From Mycobacterium sp. ACS1612 (lineage in GTDB: Bacteria > Actinomycetota > Actinomycetes > Mycobacteriales > Mycobacteriaceae), in the NCBI RefSeq assembly GCF_001667505.1, contig NZ_LZHZ01000018.1, forward strand, positions 62,001-126,000: a stretch of DNA of 64,000 nt, given 5' to 3'. The notes below the pieces were generated by a model. That model saw nothing but the letters and a program-made list of their open reading frames with translations, was not told the DNA's origin and did not search any database. Both the position numbers and the translations under genes were made by a program. Below, in pieces: positions 17,896 to 27,455 of this stretch. How positions within the stretch are numbered: the first letter of the stretch is position 1; every line of letters starts with the position of its first letter.

Positions 17896-18540
17896 TCAGC
17901 GCCGCCAGAACAGATGGTGTGTCACGCCGCTCGGGCTAGGCACGACGTCGTGGTGGAAGCGGTCGTCGAGTTCGTCCGGTGAGTGCCACAACCGCGAGCC
18001 CGACCCGATCTCCACCTCTGACACGGCCACATGCAACGTGTCGACAAGGTCGGCGCACAGGAACTCCCTGATGGTGCTCGCGCCGCCGCCGAGGCGGACG
18101 TCTTTACCGTCGGCGGCCGCTCGGGCCTTGGCGAGGACGGTAGCAGGATCGACGTTGACAAAGTGAAAAGTCGTGTCGGACAACGTGAACGACGGCCGTT
18201 CGTGATGTGTCAGCACGAACACCGGGGTGTGGAACGGCGGCGTGTCACCCCACCAGCCCTTCCAGTCGTGGTCACGCCACGGCCCGCGCTGGGGACCGAA
18301 CTTGTTGCGGCCCATGATCTCTGCGCCGATATTGTTGGTGAAGTCCCGCGTGAAATAGTCGTCGAGGCCCCTGCTGCCGCCCGGGTCGGTACGGTTGGGC
18401 CAACTCGCCGTCGCGCCGGCCCAGGAGAACATCGAGCCCGGGTCGGCGTCGCCAAAGGGGTGCTCCAGGCTCTGGTTCTCCCCCGCCCCGAATCCGTCCC
18501 TCGAGACGTTGAAGTTCTGGACTCTCAATAGTTGCACCAC
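17896..18540 (-). CDS. Dihydrofolate-reductase-like (RibD C-terminal) protein
   Basis: A 214-residue protein with the DHFR/RibD reductase fold. Motifs are LLRVQNFNVSRDGFGAG at the start, then GLDDYFTRDFTNNIGAEIMG, the NADPH-side FVLTHHERPSFTLSDTTFHF, and the loop DVRLGGGASTIREFL near 153-167. Family members reduce small molecules with NADPH and are common stand-alone genes in actinobacteria. I place the start at GTG 18540 because GAGGAGA lies 9-10 bp upstream; GTG 18537 is almost as good, and the frame stays open upstream. Confidence 0.75.
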   Translation of the reverse strand: MVQLLRVQNFNVSRDGFGAGENQSLEHPFGDADPGSMFSWAGATASWPNRTDPGGSRGLDDYFTRDFTNNIGAEIMGRNKFGPQRGPWRDHDWKGWWGDTPPFHTPVFVLTHHERPSFTLSDTTFHFVNVDPATVLAKARAAADGKDVRLGGGASTIREFLCADLVDTLHVAVSEVEIGSGSRLWHSPDELDDRFHHDVVPSPSGVTHHLFWRR

Positions 18541-18626
18541 GTTTTTGTCTCCTCGTCGTAGACATGTAGACATGCCCATGATCAGACCACCGCTCGGCAC
18601 AGCAGTCATCGCTGTAGAGTCTTCGC

Positions 18627-20957
18627 GTGTCTGAAAGCTCAACGGTGAAGTCGATAAATGCCCGTCTCGCTGCGGAATTGGCCGTCGGTGAAGGTCAGGT
18701 GGCCGCTGCTGTGCGGTTGCTCGACGAGGGCGCAACCGTCCCGTTCATCGCCAGGTACCGCAAGGAGGCGACCGGCAGTCTCGACGACGGCCAACTGCGC
18801 GTGCTGTCCGAACGCCTGCAGTATCTGCGGGAACTGGACGACCGTCGGGAGGCGGTGCTGGCCTCCATCCAGGAACAGGGCAAACTGACCGACGAGTTGA
18901 AGGCCGACCTGCTGGCCGCCGACACCAAGGCGCGCGTCGAGGACATCTACCTGCCGTACAAGCCGAAGCGGCGGACCAAAGCGCAGATCGCTCGCGAAGC
19001 CGGTCTCGAACCCCTCGCCGACCGGCTGTTGGCCGATCCGAATCTGGTGCCCGAGGAGGCGGCCGCGGACTTCCTGAACGCCGACGTGGCAGACGCCGCG
19101 GCGGCATTGGACGGTGCGCGGCATATCCTCGCCGAGCGTGCCGCCGAAGACGCCGAACTGGTCGGCGCTGTCCGCGAGAAGTTCTGGTCGAGTGGTTCGC
19201 TGAAGACGGCGCCCTGGTCTGCGGATGCCGCGAAAAGCGATGCCGCGCAGAAGTTCCGCGACTACTTCGAGTATGCGGAGGCGTTGGAGAGCATGCCGTC
19301 GCACCGCGTGCTCGCCGTGATGCGCGGCGAGAAGGAAGAGGCCCTTGCGCTGACGTTCGACGGCGGCGACGACACCGAGTACCAGGCCATGATCGCCAGG
19401 ACGCTCGGCATCGACATGACGGCCAACGCCGCCGCGACGCCGTGGCTGGCCGCCACCGTCGACTGGGCGTGGCGCACCAAGCTGATGATCTCTGCCAGGG
19501 TGGACGCCCGCATCCGGTTGCGGCAGCGCGCCGAGGAGGAGGCCGTGGCGGTGTTCGCCAAGAACCTCAAGGACCTCCTGCTCGCGGCGCCCGCGGGTAA
19601 CCGCACCACGCTGGGCCTCGACCCTGGCTACCGCACCGGCGTCAAGGTGGCGGTCGTCGACGGCACGGGCAAGGTCGTGGACACCTGTGCGATCTTCCCG
19701 CATCAGCCTCAGCGGCAATGGGATTCGGCGAAAGCGGTGCTGGGCGCGCTCGTCGCGCGGCACGGCGTCGAATTGATCGCCGTCGGCAACGGCACGGCGT
19801 CGCGCGAAACCGACGCGCTGGCTGCCGAACTGATCGCCGACATCCGGGCCGCCGGAGGCAAGGCACCCGTGAAGGCCATGGTGAGCGAGGCAGGCGCCTC
19901 GGTGTATTCGGCGTCTGCCTACGCGGCGCACGAGTTGCCGACGCTCGACGTCACCCTGCGCGGCGCGGTGTCGATTGCGCGGCGACTGCAGGATCCGCTG
20001 GCCGAGTTGGTGAAGATCGAACCGAAGTCGATCGGTGTCGGCCAGTATCAGCACGATGTGACGCCCGGCACGCTGGCCCGCAGCCTGGACGCCGTCGTCG
20101 AGGACGCGGTGAACGCGGTGGGTGTCGACTTGAACACCGCGTCGGTCCCGCTGCTCTCCCGCGTCTCCGGGGTATCGGAGTCGCTGGCCGAGGCTATCGT
20201 CGCGCATCGCGACCAGTCCGGACCGTTCCGCAACCGTAGGGCGCTGCTGAAGGTTCCTCGGCTGGGTCCCAAGGCATTCGAGCAATGCGCGGGCTTCCTG
20301 CGGATCCGTGGCGGCGACGACCCCATCGATGCGTCCGGCGTGCACCCCGAGTCGTATCCGGTGGTCCGCCGCATCCTCGACCGCTCGGGTATCACCCTTG
20401 CCGAACTCATCGGCAACGAGCGCACGTTGGAATCCCTTCGGCCCGCTGACTTCGCCGACGACCGGTTCGGCATCCCCACGGTGACAGATATCCTCGCCGA
20501 ACTCGAGAAGCCGGGACGAGATCCGCGACCAGCGTTCACCACCGCCACCTTCGCCGCCGGTGTGGAGAAGGTGGCCGACCTCAAGGTCGGCATGGTATTG
20601 GAAGGCGTGGTCACCAACGTCGCGGCGTTCGGTGCGTTCGTCGATGTCGGCGTCCATCAGGACGGCCTCGTACACGTCTCCGCGATGGCCGACCGCTTCG
20701 TGTCCGACCCGCACCAGGTGGTCCGGTCCGGACAGGTGGTGCGCGTGAAGGTGCTCGACGTCGATGTCGAGCGCCAGCGGATCGGACTTTCGCTGCGGCT
20801 CAACGACACGCCACCGCAACATCAGGGCAAGCGGCCCGATCAGCAGCAGAGCAAGAGGCCTAAGCCGAACCGCGGCAGGGATTCTGGACGCCGCGACTCG
20901 GCGCCGGCCAGCGGCTCAATGGCCGACGCTCTGCGCAAGGCGGGTTTCGGTGGCTGA
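18627..20957 (+). CDS. tex: Tex family S1-domain RNA-binding protein
   Basis: A 776-residue Tex protein, a nucleic-acid-binding factor linked to transcription. Domains in order: the Tex helical N-terminus with VPFIARYRKEATGSLDDGQ (about 33-51), the YLPYKPKRRTKAQIA block, a YqgF/RNase H-like domain from about 330 (LDPGYRTGVKVAVVDG), helix-hairpin-helix repeats including VGVDLNTASVPLLSRVSG, and an S1 RNA-binding domain from about 653 (LEGVVTNVAAFGAFVDVG). A basic, Gln-rich tail follows. The start is GTG 18627. Its last 42 bp overlap the end of the opposing ABC ATPase gene. Confidence 0.95.
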   Translation: MSESSTVKSINARLAAELAVGEGQVAAAVRLLDEGATVPFIARYRKEATGSLDDGQLRVLSERLQYLRELDDRREAVLASIQEQGKLTDELKADLLAADTKARVEDIYLPYKPKRRTKAQIAREAGLEPLADRLLADPNLVPEEAAADFLNADVADAAAALDGARHILAERAAEDAELVGAVREKFWSSGSLKTAPWSADAAKSDAAQKFRDYFEYAEALESMPSHRVLAVMRGEKEEALALTFDGGDDTEYQAMIARTLGIDMTANAAATPWLAATVDWAWRTKLMISARVDARIRLRQRAEEEAVAVFAKNLKDLLLAAPAGNRTTLGLDPGYRTGVKVAVVDGTGKVVDTCAIFPHQPQRQWDSAKAVLGALVARHGVELIAVGNGTASRETDALAAELIADIRAAGGKAPVKAMVSEAGASVYSASAYAAHELPTLDVTLRGAVSIARRLQDPLAELVKIEPKSIGVGQYQHDVTPGTLARSLDAVVEDAVNAVGVDLNTASVPLLSRVSGVSESLAEAIVAHRDQSGPFRNRRALLKVPRLGPKAFEQCAGFLRIRGGDDPIDASGVHPESYPVVRRILDRSGITLAELIGNERTLESLRPADFADDRFGIPTVTDILAELEKPGRDPRPAFTTATFAAGVEKVADLKVGMVLEGVVTNVAAFGAFVDVGVHQDGLVHVSAMADRFVSDPHQVVRSGQVVRVKVLDVDVERQRIGLSLRLNDTPPQHQGKRPDQQQSKRPKPNRGRDSGRRDSAPASGSMADALRKAGFGG

Positions 20958-22043
20958 CCGCCGCGCGTCGCCGGTTTCGGCATCGAAGAAGTAGGTTCGG
21001 TCCTGCGGTAGCGCAAGCCCGACCTGCGCTCCGTTCGCCAGTTCGGTGCCCGCCGGCGCGTTCACGATCACAGGTACCTGCTCGGTCGTGGACAGCACGC
21101 CATCCCCGGAGACCTTGACCTGCGCGGTCACCAGGGCATGGCTGCCCAGAGGTTCGACGAAATCCACGCGGGCGGGTACGGTGCCTTCGGCCGGATCGGC
21201 GCGCAACTGCAGATGTTCAGGGCGCACCCCGACGGTCACCGGACCGTCGGGCGCCGAAACGGTTGTCACCTGTGTCCCGCCGAGGTGCAGGACGCCGGAG
21301 CGGATCACACCCGGTATCAGGTTCATCGGCGGACTGCCCATGAAAGCGGCGACGAAGGTGTTGGCGGGGCGGTTGTAGATGTCGTCGGTGGTGCCGATCT
21401 GTTGCACTTCGCCGCCCGCCATCACGCACAGCCGGTCGCCCAGCGTCATGGCCTCGACCTGGTCGTGCGTGACATAGATCGACGTCACGGGTACTTCGCG
21501 GTGCAGCCGTTTCAGATCACCTCGAACTTGGTTGCGCAGCTTGGCATCCAGGTTCGACAGCGGTTCGTCGAGCAGGAACGCCTGGGGTTTGCGGACCAGC
21601 GCACGCCCCATCGCGACGCGCTGCCGCTGACCGCCCGACAATTGGCCGGGTTTGCGGTCGAGCAGTTCCGTTATCTGCAGCAATTCCGCGGTGTCCCTGA
21701 CTCGTCGCTCGACCTCCGCGCGGGGCGTCCGGCGCTGCCGTAGCCCGTAGGCGAGATTGCGGTACACCGACATGTGTGGATACAGCGCGTAATTCTGGAA
21801 CACCATCGCGATATCACGCTCACCGGGCGCCAGGCTGTCGACGACGTCCCCGCCGATCCGGATCTCACCCGACGTCGGCTTGTCCAACCCGGCCAGTAAC
21901 CGAAGCGCCGTGCTCTTGCCGCACCCCGAGGGGCCGACCAGGACGAGGAATTCGCCGTCGGCCACCGTTAGGTTGAGCCCGTTGAGCGCCGTCACTCCCC
22001 CGGCGTACCGCCGCGTGACATCACGAAACTCCACTTCGGCCAC
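20916..22043 (-). CDS. Sugar ABC importer ATPase (MalK/UgpC/MsmK-like)
   Basis: A 375-residue ABC ATPase. Walker A is GPSGCGKST near residues 37-45, the signature LSGGQRQRVAMGRAL near 135-149, and Walker B AFLLDEPLSNLD near 155-166, followed by the switch His. The C-terminal third is a MalK-type OB/TOBE domain. This type energises sugar importers with two permeases and a lipoprotein binding protein, all encoded directly upstream. It is the last gene of the 20.9-31.8 kb operon. GTG start at 22043. Confidence 0.93.
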   Translation of the reverse strand: MAEVEFRDVTRRYAGGVTALNGLNLTVADGEFLVLVGPSGCGKSTALRLLAGLDKPTSGEIRIGGDVVDSLAPGERDIAMVFQNYALYPHMSVYRNLAYGLRQRRTPRAEVERRVRDTAELLQITELLDRKPGQLSGGQRQRVAMGRALVRKPQAFLLDEPLSNLDAKLRNQVRGDLKRLHREVPVTSIYVTHDQVEAMTLGDRLCVMAGGEVQQIGTTDDIYNRPANTFVAAFMGSPPMNLIPGVIRSGVLHLGGTQVTTVSAPDGPVTVGVRPEHLQLRADPAEGTVPARVDFVEPLGSHALVTAQVKVSGDGVLSTTEQVPVIVNAPAGTELANGAQVGLALPQDRTYFFDAETGDARRSATETRLAQSVGH

Positions 22044-22056
22044 CGCAATACTCCCT

Positions 22057-22980
22057 TCAGCCCTTCAGGCCGGTATTGGCCACCGACTGGACGAAATAGC
22101 GCTGAGCACCGATGAAGACCAACAGCATCGGCAGCAAGCTCATTACATTGGCAGCCATCAACAACGGCCATTTCACCCTGTGTGCGCCCTGAAAGTAACT
22201 GAGCCCCAACGGAACCGTCATCTGGTCATGCGACGTGATCACGATCAGCGGCCACAGGAAATCGTTCCATGACGTCAACACCGTCAGCGCTGCCAGCGTC
22301 GACAAAGCAGGCAACGACAGCGGCAGCACGATCTTGAACAGCACACCGATCCGCGACGTGCCGTCCACGCGGGCGGCCTCCTCGAGTTCGACGGGCACGG
22401 TCTGGAAGAACTGCCGAAGGAAGAAGATGCCGAATGCTGTGGCGAGATTGGGCAGCATCAAGGCGCCGATGTGGTCGATTCCCAACCCGGCCCACACGTT
22501 GTCGCCGAACCATTTGACGATCAGGAACACCGGAATCATCGTGACCTGGAACGGCACCATGAGCGTGGCCATCAGCGTGACGAAAAGGGCTCCGCGGCCG
22601 AGGAATCGAATCCTGGCGAAGGCGTAGCCCGCCAGACTGCAGACGACAAGGTTGCACACCAGCACGACGAAGGTGACCATCAGGCTGTTGAGGAAGAAGT
22701 GGCCGAACGGCGCAGCGGCCCACGCTTCGGAGTAGTTCTCGAACCGCGGATGCTCCGGCAGTAGGACCGGCGGGAACCGGTTGGCTTCGCCTTCGGTTTC
22801 CAGCGAGGTGATCAGCATCCACAGCAGTGGGACGACGAGAATGAAACTCAAAGGAATGAGCACCAGGTGCCACGGGCTGAACGGCAGCCGCAGACGCGTC
22901 CTGCTGGCAGGCGCCGCCGCCGGCGTGAGCAGCTCGTCGGTCCCCGGGGTCGGGAGGGTGGACAGTTGAGGCGTTGTCAT
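22057..22980 (-). CDS. Sugar ABC permease, MalG type
   Basis: A 307-residue inner-membrane permease with about six hydrophobic helices. The coupling motif EAARVDGTSRIGVLFKIVLP (EAA loop) sits near residue 212. FILVVPLLWMLITS marks the first helix after a Pro-rich cytoplasmic start. It pairs with the MalF-type gene immediately upstream. I chose ATG 22980 because it overlaps the stop of that gene (ATGA); longer open frame upstream is only shadow sequence of that gene. Confidence 0.92.
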   Translation of the reverse strand: MTTPQLSTLPTPGTDELLTPAAAPASRTRLRLPFSPWHLVLIPLSFILVVPLLWMLITSLETEGEANRFPPVLLPEHPRFENYSEAWAAAPFGHFFLNSLMVTFVVLVCNLVVCSLAGYAFARIRFLGRGALFVTLMATLMVPFQVTMIPVFLIVKWFGDNVWAGLGIDHIGALMLPNLATAFGIFFLRQFFQTVPVELEEAARVDGTSRIGVLFKIVLPLSLPALSTLAALTVLTSWNDFLWPLIVITSHDQMTVPLGLSYFQGAHRVKWPLLMAANVMSLLPMLLVFIGAQRYFVQSVANTGLKG

Positions 22981-23870
22981 CACGTGCGCACATGCCTTCG
23001 CGCGATACGGAACTGGACGGCGGTGATCAACAGAATCACCACGAACAGCGCGTAGGCCATCGCCGCGGCATATCCCGCGTCGAACTGGACGAAGGCCCTG
23101 TCCCACAAGTAGTACACGATGACTGTGGTGGCGCGCAGCGGCCCGCCGCGCGTTGTCGCATAGACCTCGTCGAACAGTTGCAACGCGTTGATGGTCAGCC
23201 AGACGACGAGAAACAGATTCGCCGGGCCCAGAAGCGGCACCGTGATCGTGCGGAAGCGAGTGAATGCAGATGCGCCGTCGATCGCCGCCGCCTCATGCAA
23301 CTCGGCTGGAACACCTTGCAGCGCAGCAAGGTACACGATGACCGAGAAACCGGTCCAGCCCCAGATCGTCATCGCCACGATCACGAACAGAGCCTGCGAC
23401 GGCGATGCCAAAAACGGCTGCGACGGCACTCCCACCGCGTTGAGGGCGGCGTTGACCAGACCGTAGTCGCGATCCGTCAGCCACAGAAAGATGATGCCCT
23501 GCGAGATGGTCGACACCGCCATCGTGATGTAGGCCGTCGTCCGGTAGACGGAGATGAACCGGACCGAGCGGTTCATCGCCGCGGCGACGAACAGCCCCAC
23601 CACCATGGTGCCGGGAACGAACAACGCGGTGTAGACGATGGTGTGCTTGATCGCCTCGACGAAGACCGGATCGCCCGCCAGCTTCCGGTAGTTGTCGAGA
23701 CCCACCCACGGCGTCTCCGGTGTCAACAGGTCGGAGTGCTGAAACGACAACATCAACGACATGACGACCGGCAGCAGGCCGAATATCCCGATGAGCACCG
23801 CGCCTGGGCTCACCAACATCCACCCGGACAGGCTCTCCGAGCGACCGAGACGGCCCAGCGACGCGGACAT
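22980..23870 (-). CDS. Sugar ABC permease, MalF type
   Basis: A 296-residue permease with six predicted membrane helices (for example AVLIGIFGLLPVVMSLML and YAALFVVILL-type segments at the end). The EAA loop is HEAAAIDGASAFTRFRTITV near residue 194. It forms the second membrane subunit of the importer with the MalG-type protein, overlapping that gene by one start/stop ATGA. The binding-protein gene ends 7 bp before it. Confidence 0.92.
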   Translation of the reverse strand: MSASLGRLGRSESLSGWMLVSPGAVLIGIFGLLPVVMSLMLSFQHSDLLTPETPWVGLDNYRKLAGDPVFVEAIKHTIVYTALFVPGTMVVGLFVAAAMNRSVRFISVYRTTAYITMAVSTISQGIIFLWLTDRDYGLVNAALNAVGVPSQPFLASPSQALFVIVAMTIWGWTGFSVIVYLAALQGVPAELHEAAAIDGASAFTRFRTITVPLLGPANLFLVVWLTINALQLFDEVYATTRGGPLRATTVIVYYLWDRAFVQFDAGYAAAMAYALFVVILLITAVQFRIARRHVRT

Positions 23871-23877
23871 CTCCGGG

Positions 23878-25158
23878 CTACTTGCCGGCCAGTGCGGTGT
23901 CGGCGGCCTGCGCTGCGGCGTTCAACGCCGATCCCGGCTGATCCTTACCAAGCATGACGGCGACGATCGCCTGACCCAGCGCTTCGGAGATGGCGGGATA
24001 CTGCTCGACTGTCGGCCTGACCTTCTTGACGTTGTTCAGGTTCTCCACGAATGTCGCGCTGCCAGGCAGCTTTTCATTCATCTTCGCGACCAGCTCCTGA
24101 TCCGCGCCCACGGAGGTGCGTGTCGGCAGATCGCCGGTACCCAGCGAGAACGCCTTGACCTGCTCCGGCGCGGTCAGCCACTTGACGAAGTCGAGCGCCG
24201 CCTTTTTCTTCTTGTCGCCGTTGTTGAACACCACCCAGTTGTCCGGCCCCGAGATCGTCTGGTGGGCGCCGCCGGCACCGGCGAACGTCGGCATCACCTG
24301 GACGCCGTACTGAATGTCACTCAGCGAGCTCAGATCCCAAGGCCCGGTGACCAGCATCGCGACCTTGCCGCTGTTCATCAGCTTCGGTCCGTTCTCGTTG
24401 GTGGTGTCCAGGTACAACGACTTGTCGGTGACCGCCATCTGCTGCAGCGCAGTGAGCGCCTTGACACCGGCCTCCGAGTTGAATACTGCGTGCTGGTTGT
24501 CGGGCGACAGTATGTCGCCGCCGGCCTCCCAGAGCATCGGAATGTAATGCCACACAGTGTCCTCGCTGCCGTCGGCCGGGATGAGCCAGCCATACTGGCC
24601 TTTCGACGGGTCGGTCAGCTTCGCGGCCGCCGCGCGGAAGTCGTCCCACGTCCACGTCGGTGACGGCGGTGCCACCCCGGCGTCTGCGAAGAGCTTCTTG
24701 TTGTAGACGATCGCGAGGTTGTCGACCAGGGCCGGTACGCCGACGACCTTGTCCCCCACCGTCGCTGCCGCACGCTCGGCCGGATAGAAGTCGTCCCATT
24801 TCCAGTCGGGTGCCGACACCACGTCGGACATGTTGACCAGTTGCGGGATCTTGGCGATGTTGGGCGACCAGGACCCGAACATGTAGGCGACGTCGGGTGC
24901 GCTGTTGCCCCGCACCGCGGTCAGAACCTTCTGCAGCACAAGGTCATTGCTGGAGTACAACTCGCTGACCTTCACGTCCGGGTGCGACTTGTTGTACTGG
25001 TCGAGCAAGCCTTTGAAAACGTCGCCCTCGGTGTCTTGGTACCCGTGCCACACCACGATCTCGGTCGGACCGGAGGATGACGAGCCGCCACCGCCGCAGG
25101 CGGTGACAACGAGCGCTATTACAGCTACCAGAGCGAGGCACAGCCGGCGTCGGTTCAC
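23878..25158 (-). CDS. Sugar ABC transporter substrate-binding lipoprotein
   Basis: A 426-residue extracellular solute-binding protein of the sugar family 1. A lipoprotein signal ends VVTACGGGG (lipobox Cys near residue 21). The mature protein starts EIVVWHGYQDTEGDVFKGLL, a usual start for disaccharide or oligosaccharide binders, and later has DVAYMFGSWSPNI and WLIPADGSEDTVWHY. GTG 25158 is chosen because AAAGGAG lies 8 bp upstream; GTG 25167 would overlap that site. The ligand is unknown, but the operon points to a galactosyl or amino-sugar compound. Confidence 0.92.
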   Translation of the reverse strand: MNRRRLCLALVAVIALVVTACGGGGSSSSGPTEIVVWHGYQDTEGDVFKGLLDQYNKSHPDVKVSELYSSNDLVLQKVLTAVRGNSAPDVAYMFGSWSPNIAKIPQLVNMSDVVSAPDWKWDDFYPAERAAATVGDKVVGVPALVDNLAIVYNKKLFADAGVAPPSPTWTWDDFRAAAAKLTDPSKGQYGWLIPADGSEDTVWHYIPMLWEAGGDILSPDNQHAVFNSEAGVKALTALQQMAVTDKSLYLDTTNENGPKLMNSGKVAMLVTGPWDLSSLSDIQYGVQVMPTFAGAGGAHQTISGPDNWVVFNNGDKKKKAALDFVKWLTAPEQVKAFSLGTGDLPTRTSVGADQELVAKMNEKLPGSATFVENLNNVKKVRPTVEQYPAISEALGQAIVAVMLGKDQPGSALNAAAQAADTALAGK

Positions 25159-25174
25159 GGTAGTCACTCCTTTG

Positions 25175-26473
25175 TCATGAGCGCAGTGGCTCGGGTAGTA
25201 GGTCACCGTGCGCGAGCGTCAGTTCGTCGCACAGCTGCCAGATCTGATCGACGGTCAGCGTGGCCGCGGTGTTCGGGTCGACCATGGCCGCCGCGCGCAC
25301 CAGGCGCGGGTCGCCGTCCACGGCGGCGCGTACCGCCAGATCGACGGGCCCGAGGAAGCTGCGGTTGAGTGCCGCACACTGCGGCGGCAGGTCGCCGACT
25401 CGCATCGGATGAGCGCCCAGCGCGTCGAGCAGCGTGGGCACTTCGACGGCCAGCCCGTCGGGCAGGTTGGTGATCAAACCCGCATTGACGACGTTGGCGG
25501 AGATAACGCGTGAGGTGCCGGTCTCGAGCGAGTGGATCACCTGCGGTGCGTACTCGGTGGATGTGGTGTCCACCGCAAGAGTTTCGGCTTCGTTCAATTC
25601 GGTTCGAACCCGGTCGTATTCGGCGAGGTTTCGCTCACTGATGGCGACGTACTCACCGACGTTGATCCGTAGCCGTTCGATCTCGTCCGGGTGCCGGACA
25701 TACCAGGGCACGTACTCGCTGGAGTGCTCGCTGGTCTCGGTCGGGTAGTAGCCGAGGCGCCGGTACATGTCGACCCGGACACGGCGGCGCAGTTGCGGGT
25801 CGTCGGCGATTCGCTGGTCCAGCAACGGATACAGATTTTCGCCGGCACGCTCCCACCGCAGCACCCAGGCCTGGTGGTTGACTCCTGCCGACCAGTAGGA
25901 CACCTCGTCGTACGGCACGCCGACGAGTTCGCACAACCCGACCATGGTCCAGTAGACGGAGTGGCACAGCCCGAGAACCTTCAACTTCGGAGCGACGTGG
26001 TGCAGAAAAGTGACGTTCATGGCCATCGGATTGGTGTAGTTCAGCAGCCACGCGTTCGGACATACCTGCTGCATGTCGCGGGCGATGCCTGCCAGCACCG
26101 GGAATGTCCGCAGGCCGCGGAAGATTCCGCCGATGCCGATGGTGTCGCCGATGGTCTGGTTCACGCCGTAGGCGGCCGGAATCTCGAAGTCGCGCAGGGT
26201 GGCTTGGTGCATGCCGACCTGGATGACGTTGATGACGTAGTCGGCGCCGTCCAGTGCGCGGCGGCGGTCCAGGGTGGCGACCACTTCAGGTTGGGCTCCT
26301 GCCGCCTTGGCGGTGGCCCGTGCGATCGCCTCCGCCGTCTGCAGGCGTTCTGTGTCGATGTCGTGCAAAACGACTCGAATCGAGGCGAGTTCGGGGAACG
26401 ACAGGATGTCGCCGAGCAGTTCGCGGGTGAATTCGACGCTGCCCGCACCGATGATGACGACGGTCGGTTTCAC
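25175..26473 (-). CDS. Glycoside hydrolase family 4 (alpha-galactosidase-like)
   Basis: A 432-residue NAD- and Mn-dependent GH4 enzyme, which cleaves glycosides by a redox-elimination route. The NAD loop is IIGAGSVEFTRELLGDI at residues 7-23. The metal-binding Cys and His are in GLCHSVYWTMVGL near 172 and NHQAWVLRW near 203. The CHS form occurs in MelA alpha-galactosidases and in alpha-glucuronidases rather than in the CN-type 6-phospho-glucosidases. No phosphotransferase system is nearby, so the substrate is probably an unphosphorylated sugar imported by the ABC system. GTG start overlaps the transporter stop (GTGA). Confidence 0.88.
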   Translation of the reverse strand: MKPTVVIIGAGSVEFTRELLGDILSFPELASIRVVLHDIDTERLQTAEAIARATAKAAGAQPEVVATLDRRRALDGADYVINVIQVGMHQATLRDFEIPAAYGVNQTIGDTIGIGGIFRGLRTFPVLAGIARDMQQVCPNAWLLNYTNPMAMNVTFLHHVAPKLKVLGLCHSVYWTMVGLCELVGVPYDEVSYWSAGVNHQAWVLRWERAGENLYPLLDQRIADDPQLRRRVRVDMYRRLGYYPTETSEHSSEYVPWYVRHPDEIERLRINVGEYVAISERNLAEYDRVRTELNEAETLAVDTTSTEYAPQVIHSLETGTSRVISANVVNAGLITNLPDGLAVEVPTLLDALGAHPMRVGDLPPQCAALNRSFLGPVDLAVRAAVDGDPRLVRAAAMVDPNTAATLTVDQIWQLCDELTLAHGDLLPEPLRS

Positions 26474-27438
26474 TGCGCTGACCGGTGTTCGGTGGGACTC
26501 GGCGCGTCGGCAACGACCGCTTCGGTGAGGGCCTCGCCGCGTTTCTCGTCGGCATACACCATCAACGTGGAGCCGACGAGAGCCAGCACGATGCCGATCG
26601 CCCCGTAGGGGGTTGGCAGGGTCTGGTAGGCGATCAGCGAGATGATGACGGTCAGCGCAGGAGCAAGGGCGTTCGTCGTCGGCGCGACGATCGAGGCCTT
26701 ACCGCGGGCGAGGGCCATCACCAGAAAGAGCGCGCCGACGGCATTGAGGACCTGGGTGATCGCCGTCAGTGCGGGTGCCTGCCAGGGAAAGTCGGTGGGG
26801 ATGCCGCCGAGTGAGATCAACGCGACCGGGACCAGCAGCAGCCCGCTGATGGTCATCCAACCGAACGTGGTGGCCTCGTTGACTCCGATCGTCGCGGTCT
26901 TTCGCATGAAGTATGCCTGCACGCCCCAGGCCACGCAGATCAGAATCGCCAGCAGCAGCCACGGGCCGGACGACCCTTCGGACTCACCGCCGGTGATGGT
27001 GAACAGCACGATGGCCGCGAGCGCCATCACGAGGCCGACGGCCGCAAGAACCGAAAGTCGTTCGCGGAGAAGCACCATCGCCATCAGCACGGTGATTGCC
27101 GGAGAGATCGAGATGATCGGGAAGATGAGATAGGCCGGCCCCATGGTGAGCGCTTGGAAGAGCACAAGCTGGCCGCCGGCCCCGGTGAGCCCGATCAGCA
27201 AGCCGTAGATGGTGGCGGCTGGCCTGCGGTCCCAGCGTTGGCCACGCAAAATGAACACGGCCGGGATGATCATCGTCAGCGCCCAGATGCTGTAGATCAT
27301 CTCGTCGGGATAGTTGTATTTCGACGACGGCAGCGCGGAGAACGCTCCCCATACGCCCCAGAACAGGACGAGCAGGGCGGCGTAGAAGATCCAGCTGCGG
27401 GTGCCCCTGGTACTTGTTGCGGTCGGTGCGTCGGTCAC
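26470..27438 (-). CDS. EamA/DMT-family transporter
   Basis: A 322-residue membrane protein with ten hydrophobic helices in two five-helix halves, the DMT/EamA plan. Segments such as AALLVLFWGVWGAFSAL near 20 and GAIGIVLALVGSTLMVYADE near the end are typical. It is inside the sugar operon, starting 17 bp after the kinase stop and overlapping the GH4 start. Its role is unclear: it could export a by-product or import a second substrate. DMT members of this kind carry small metabolites, so the direction cannot be told. Confidence 0.85.
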   Translation of the reverse strand: MTDAPTATSTRGTRSWIFYAALLVLFWGVWGAFSALPSSKYNYPDEMIYSIWALTMIIPAVFILRGQRWDRRPAATIYGLLIGLTGAGGQLVLFQALTMGPAYLIFPIISISPAITVLMAMVLLRERLSVLAAVGLVMALAAIVLFTITGGESEGSSGPWLLLAILICVAWGVQAYFMRKTATIGVNEATTFGWMTISGLLLVPVALISLGGIPTDFPWQAPALTAITQVLNAVGALFLVMALARGKASIVAPTTNALAPALTVIISLIAYQTLPTPYGAIGIVLALVGSTLMVYADEKRGEALTEAVVADAPSPTEHRSAQ

Positions 27439-27455
27439 GGTGTCTTCACCTCGAA

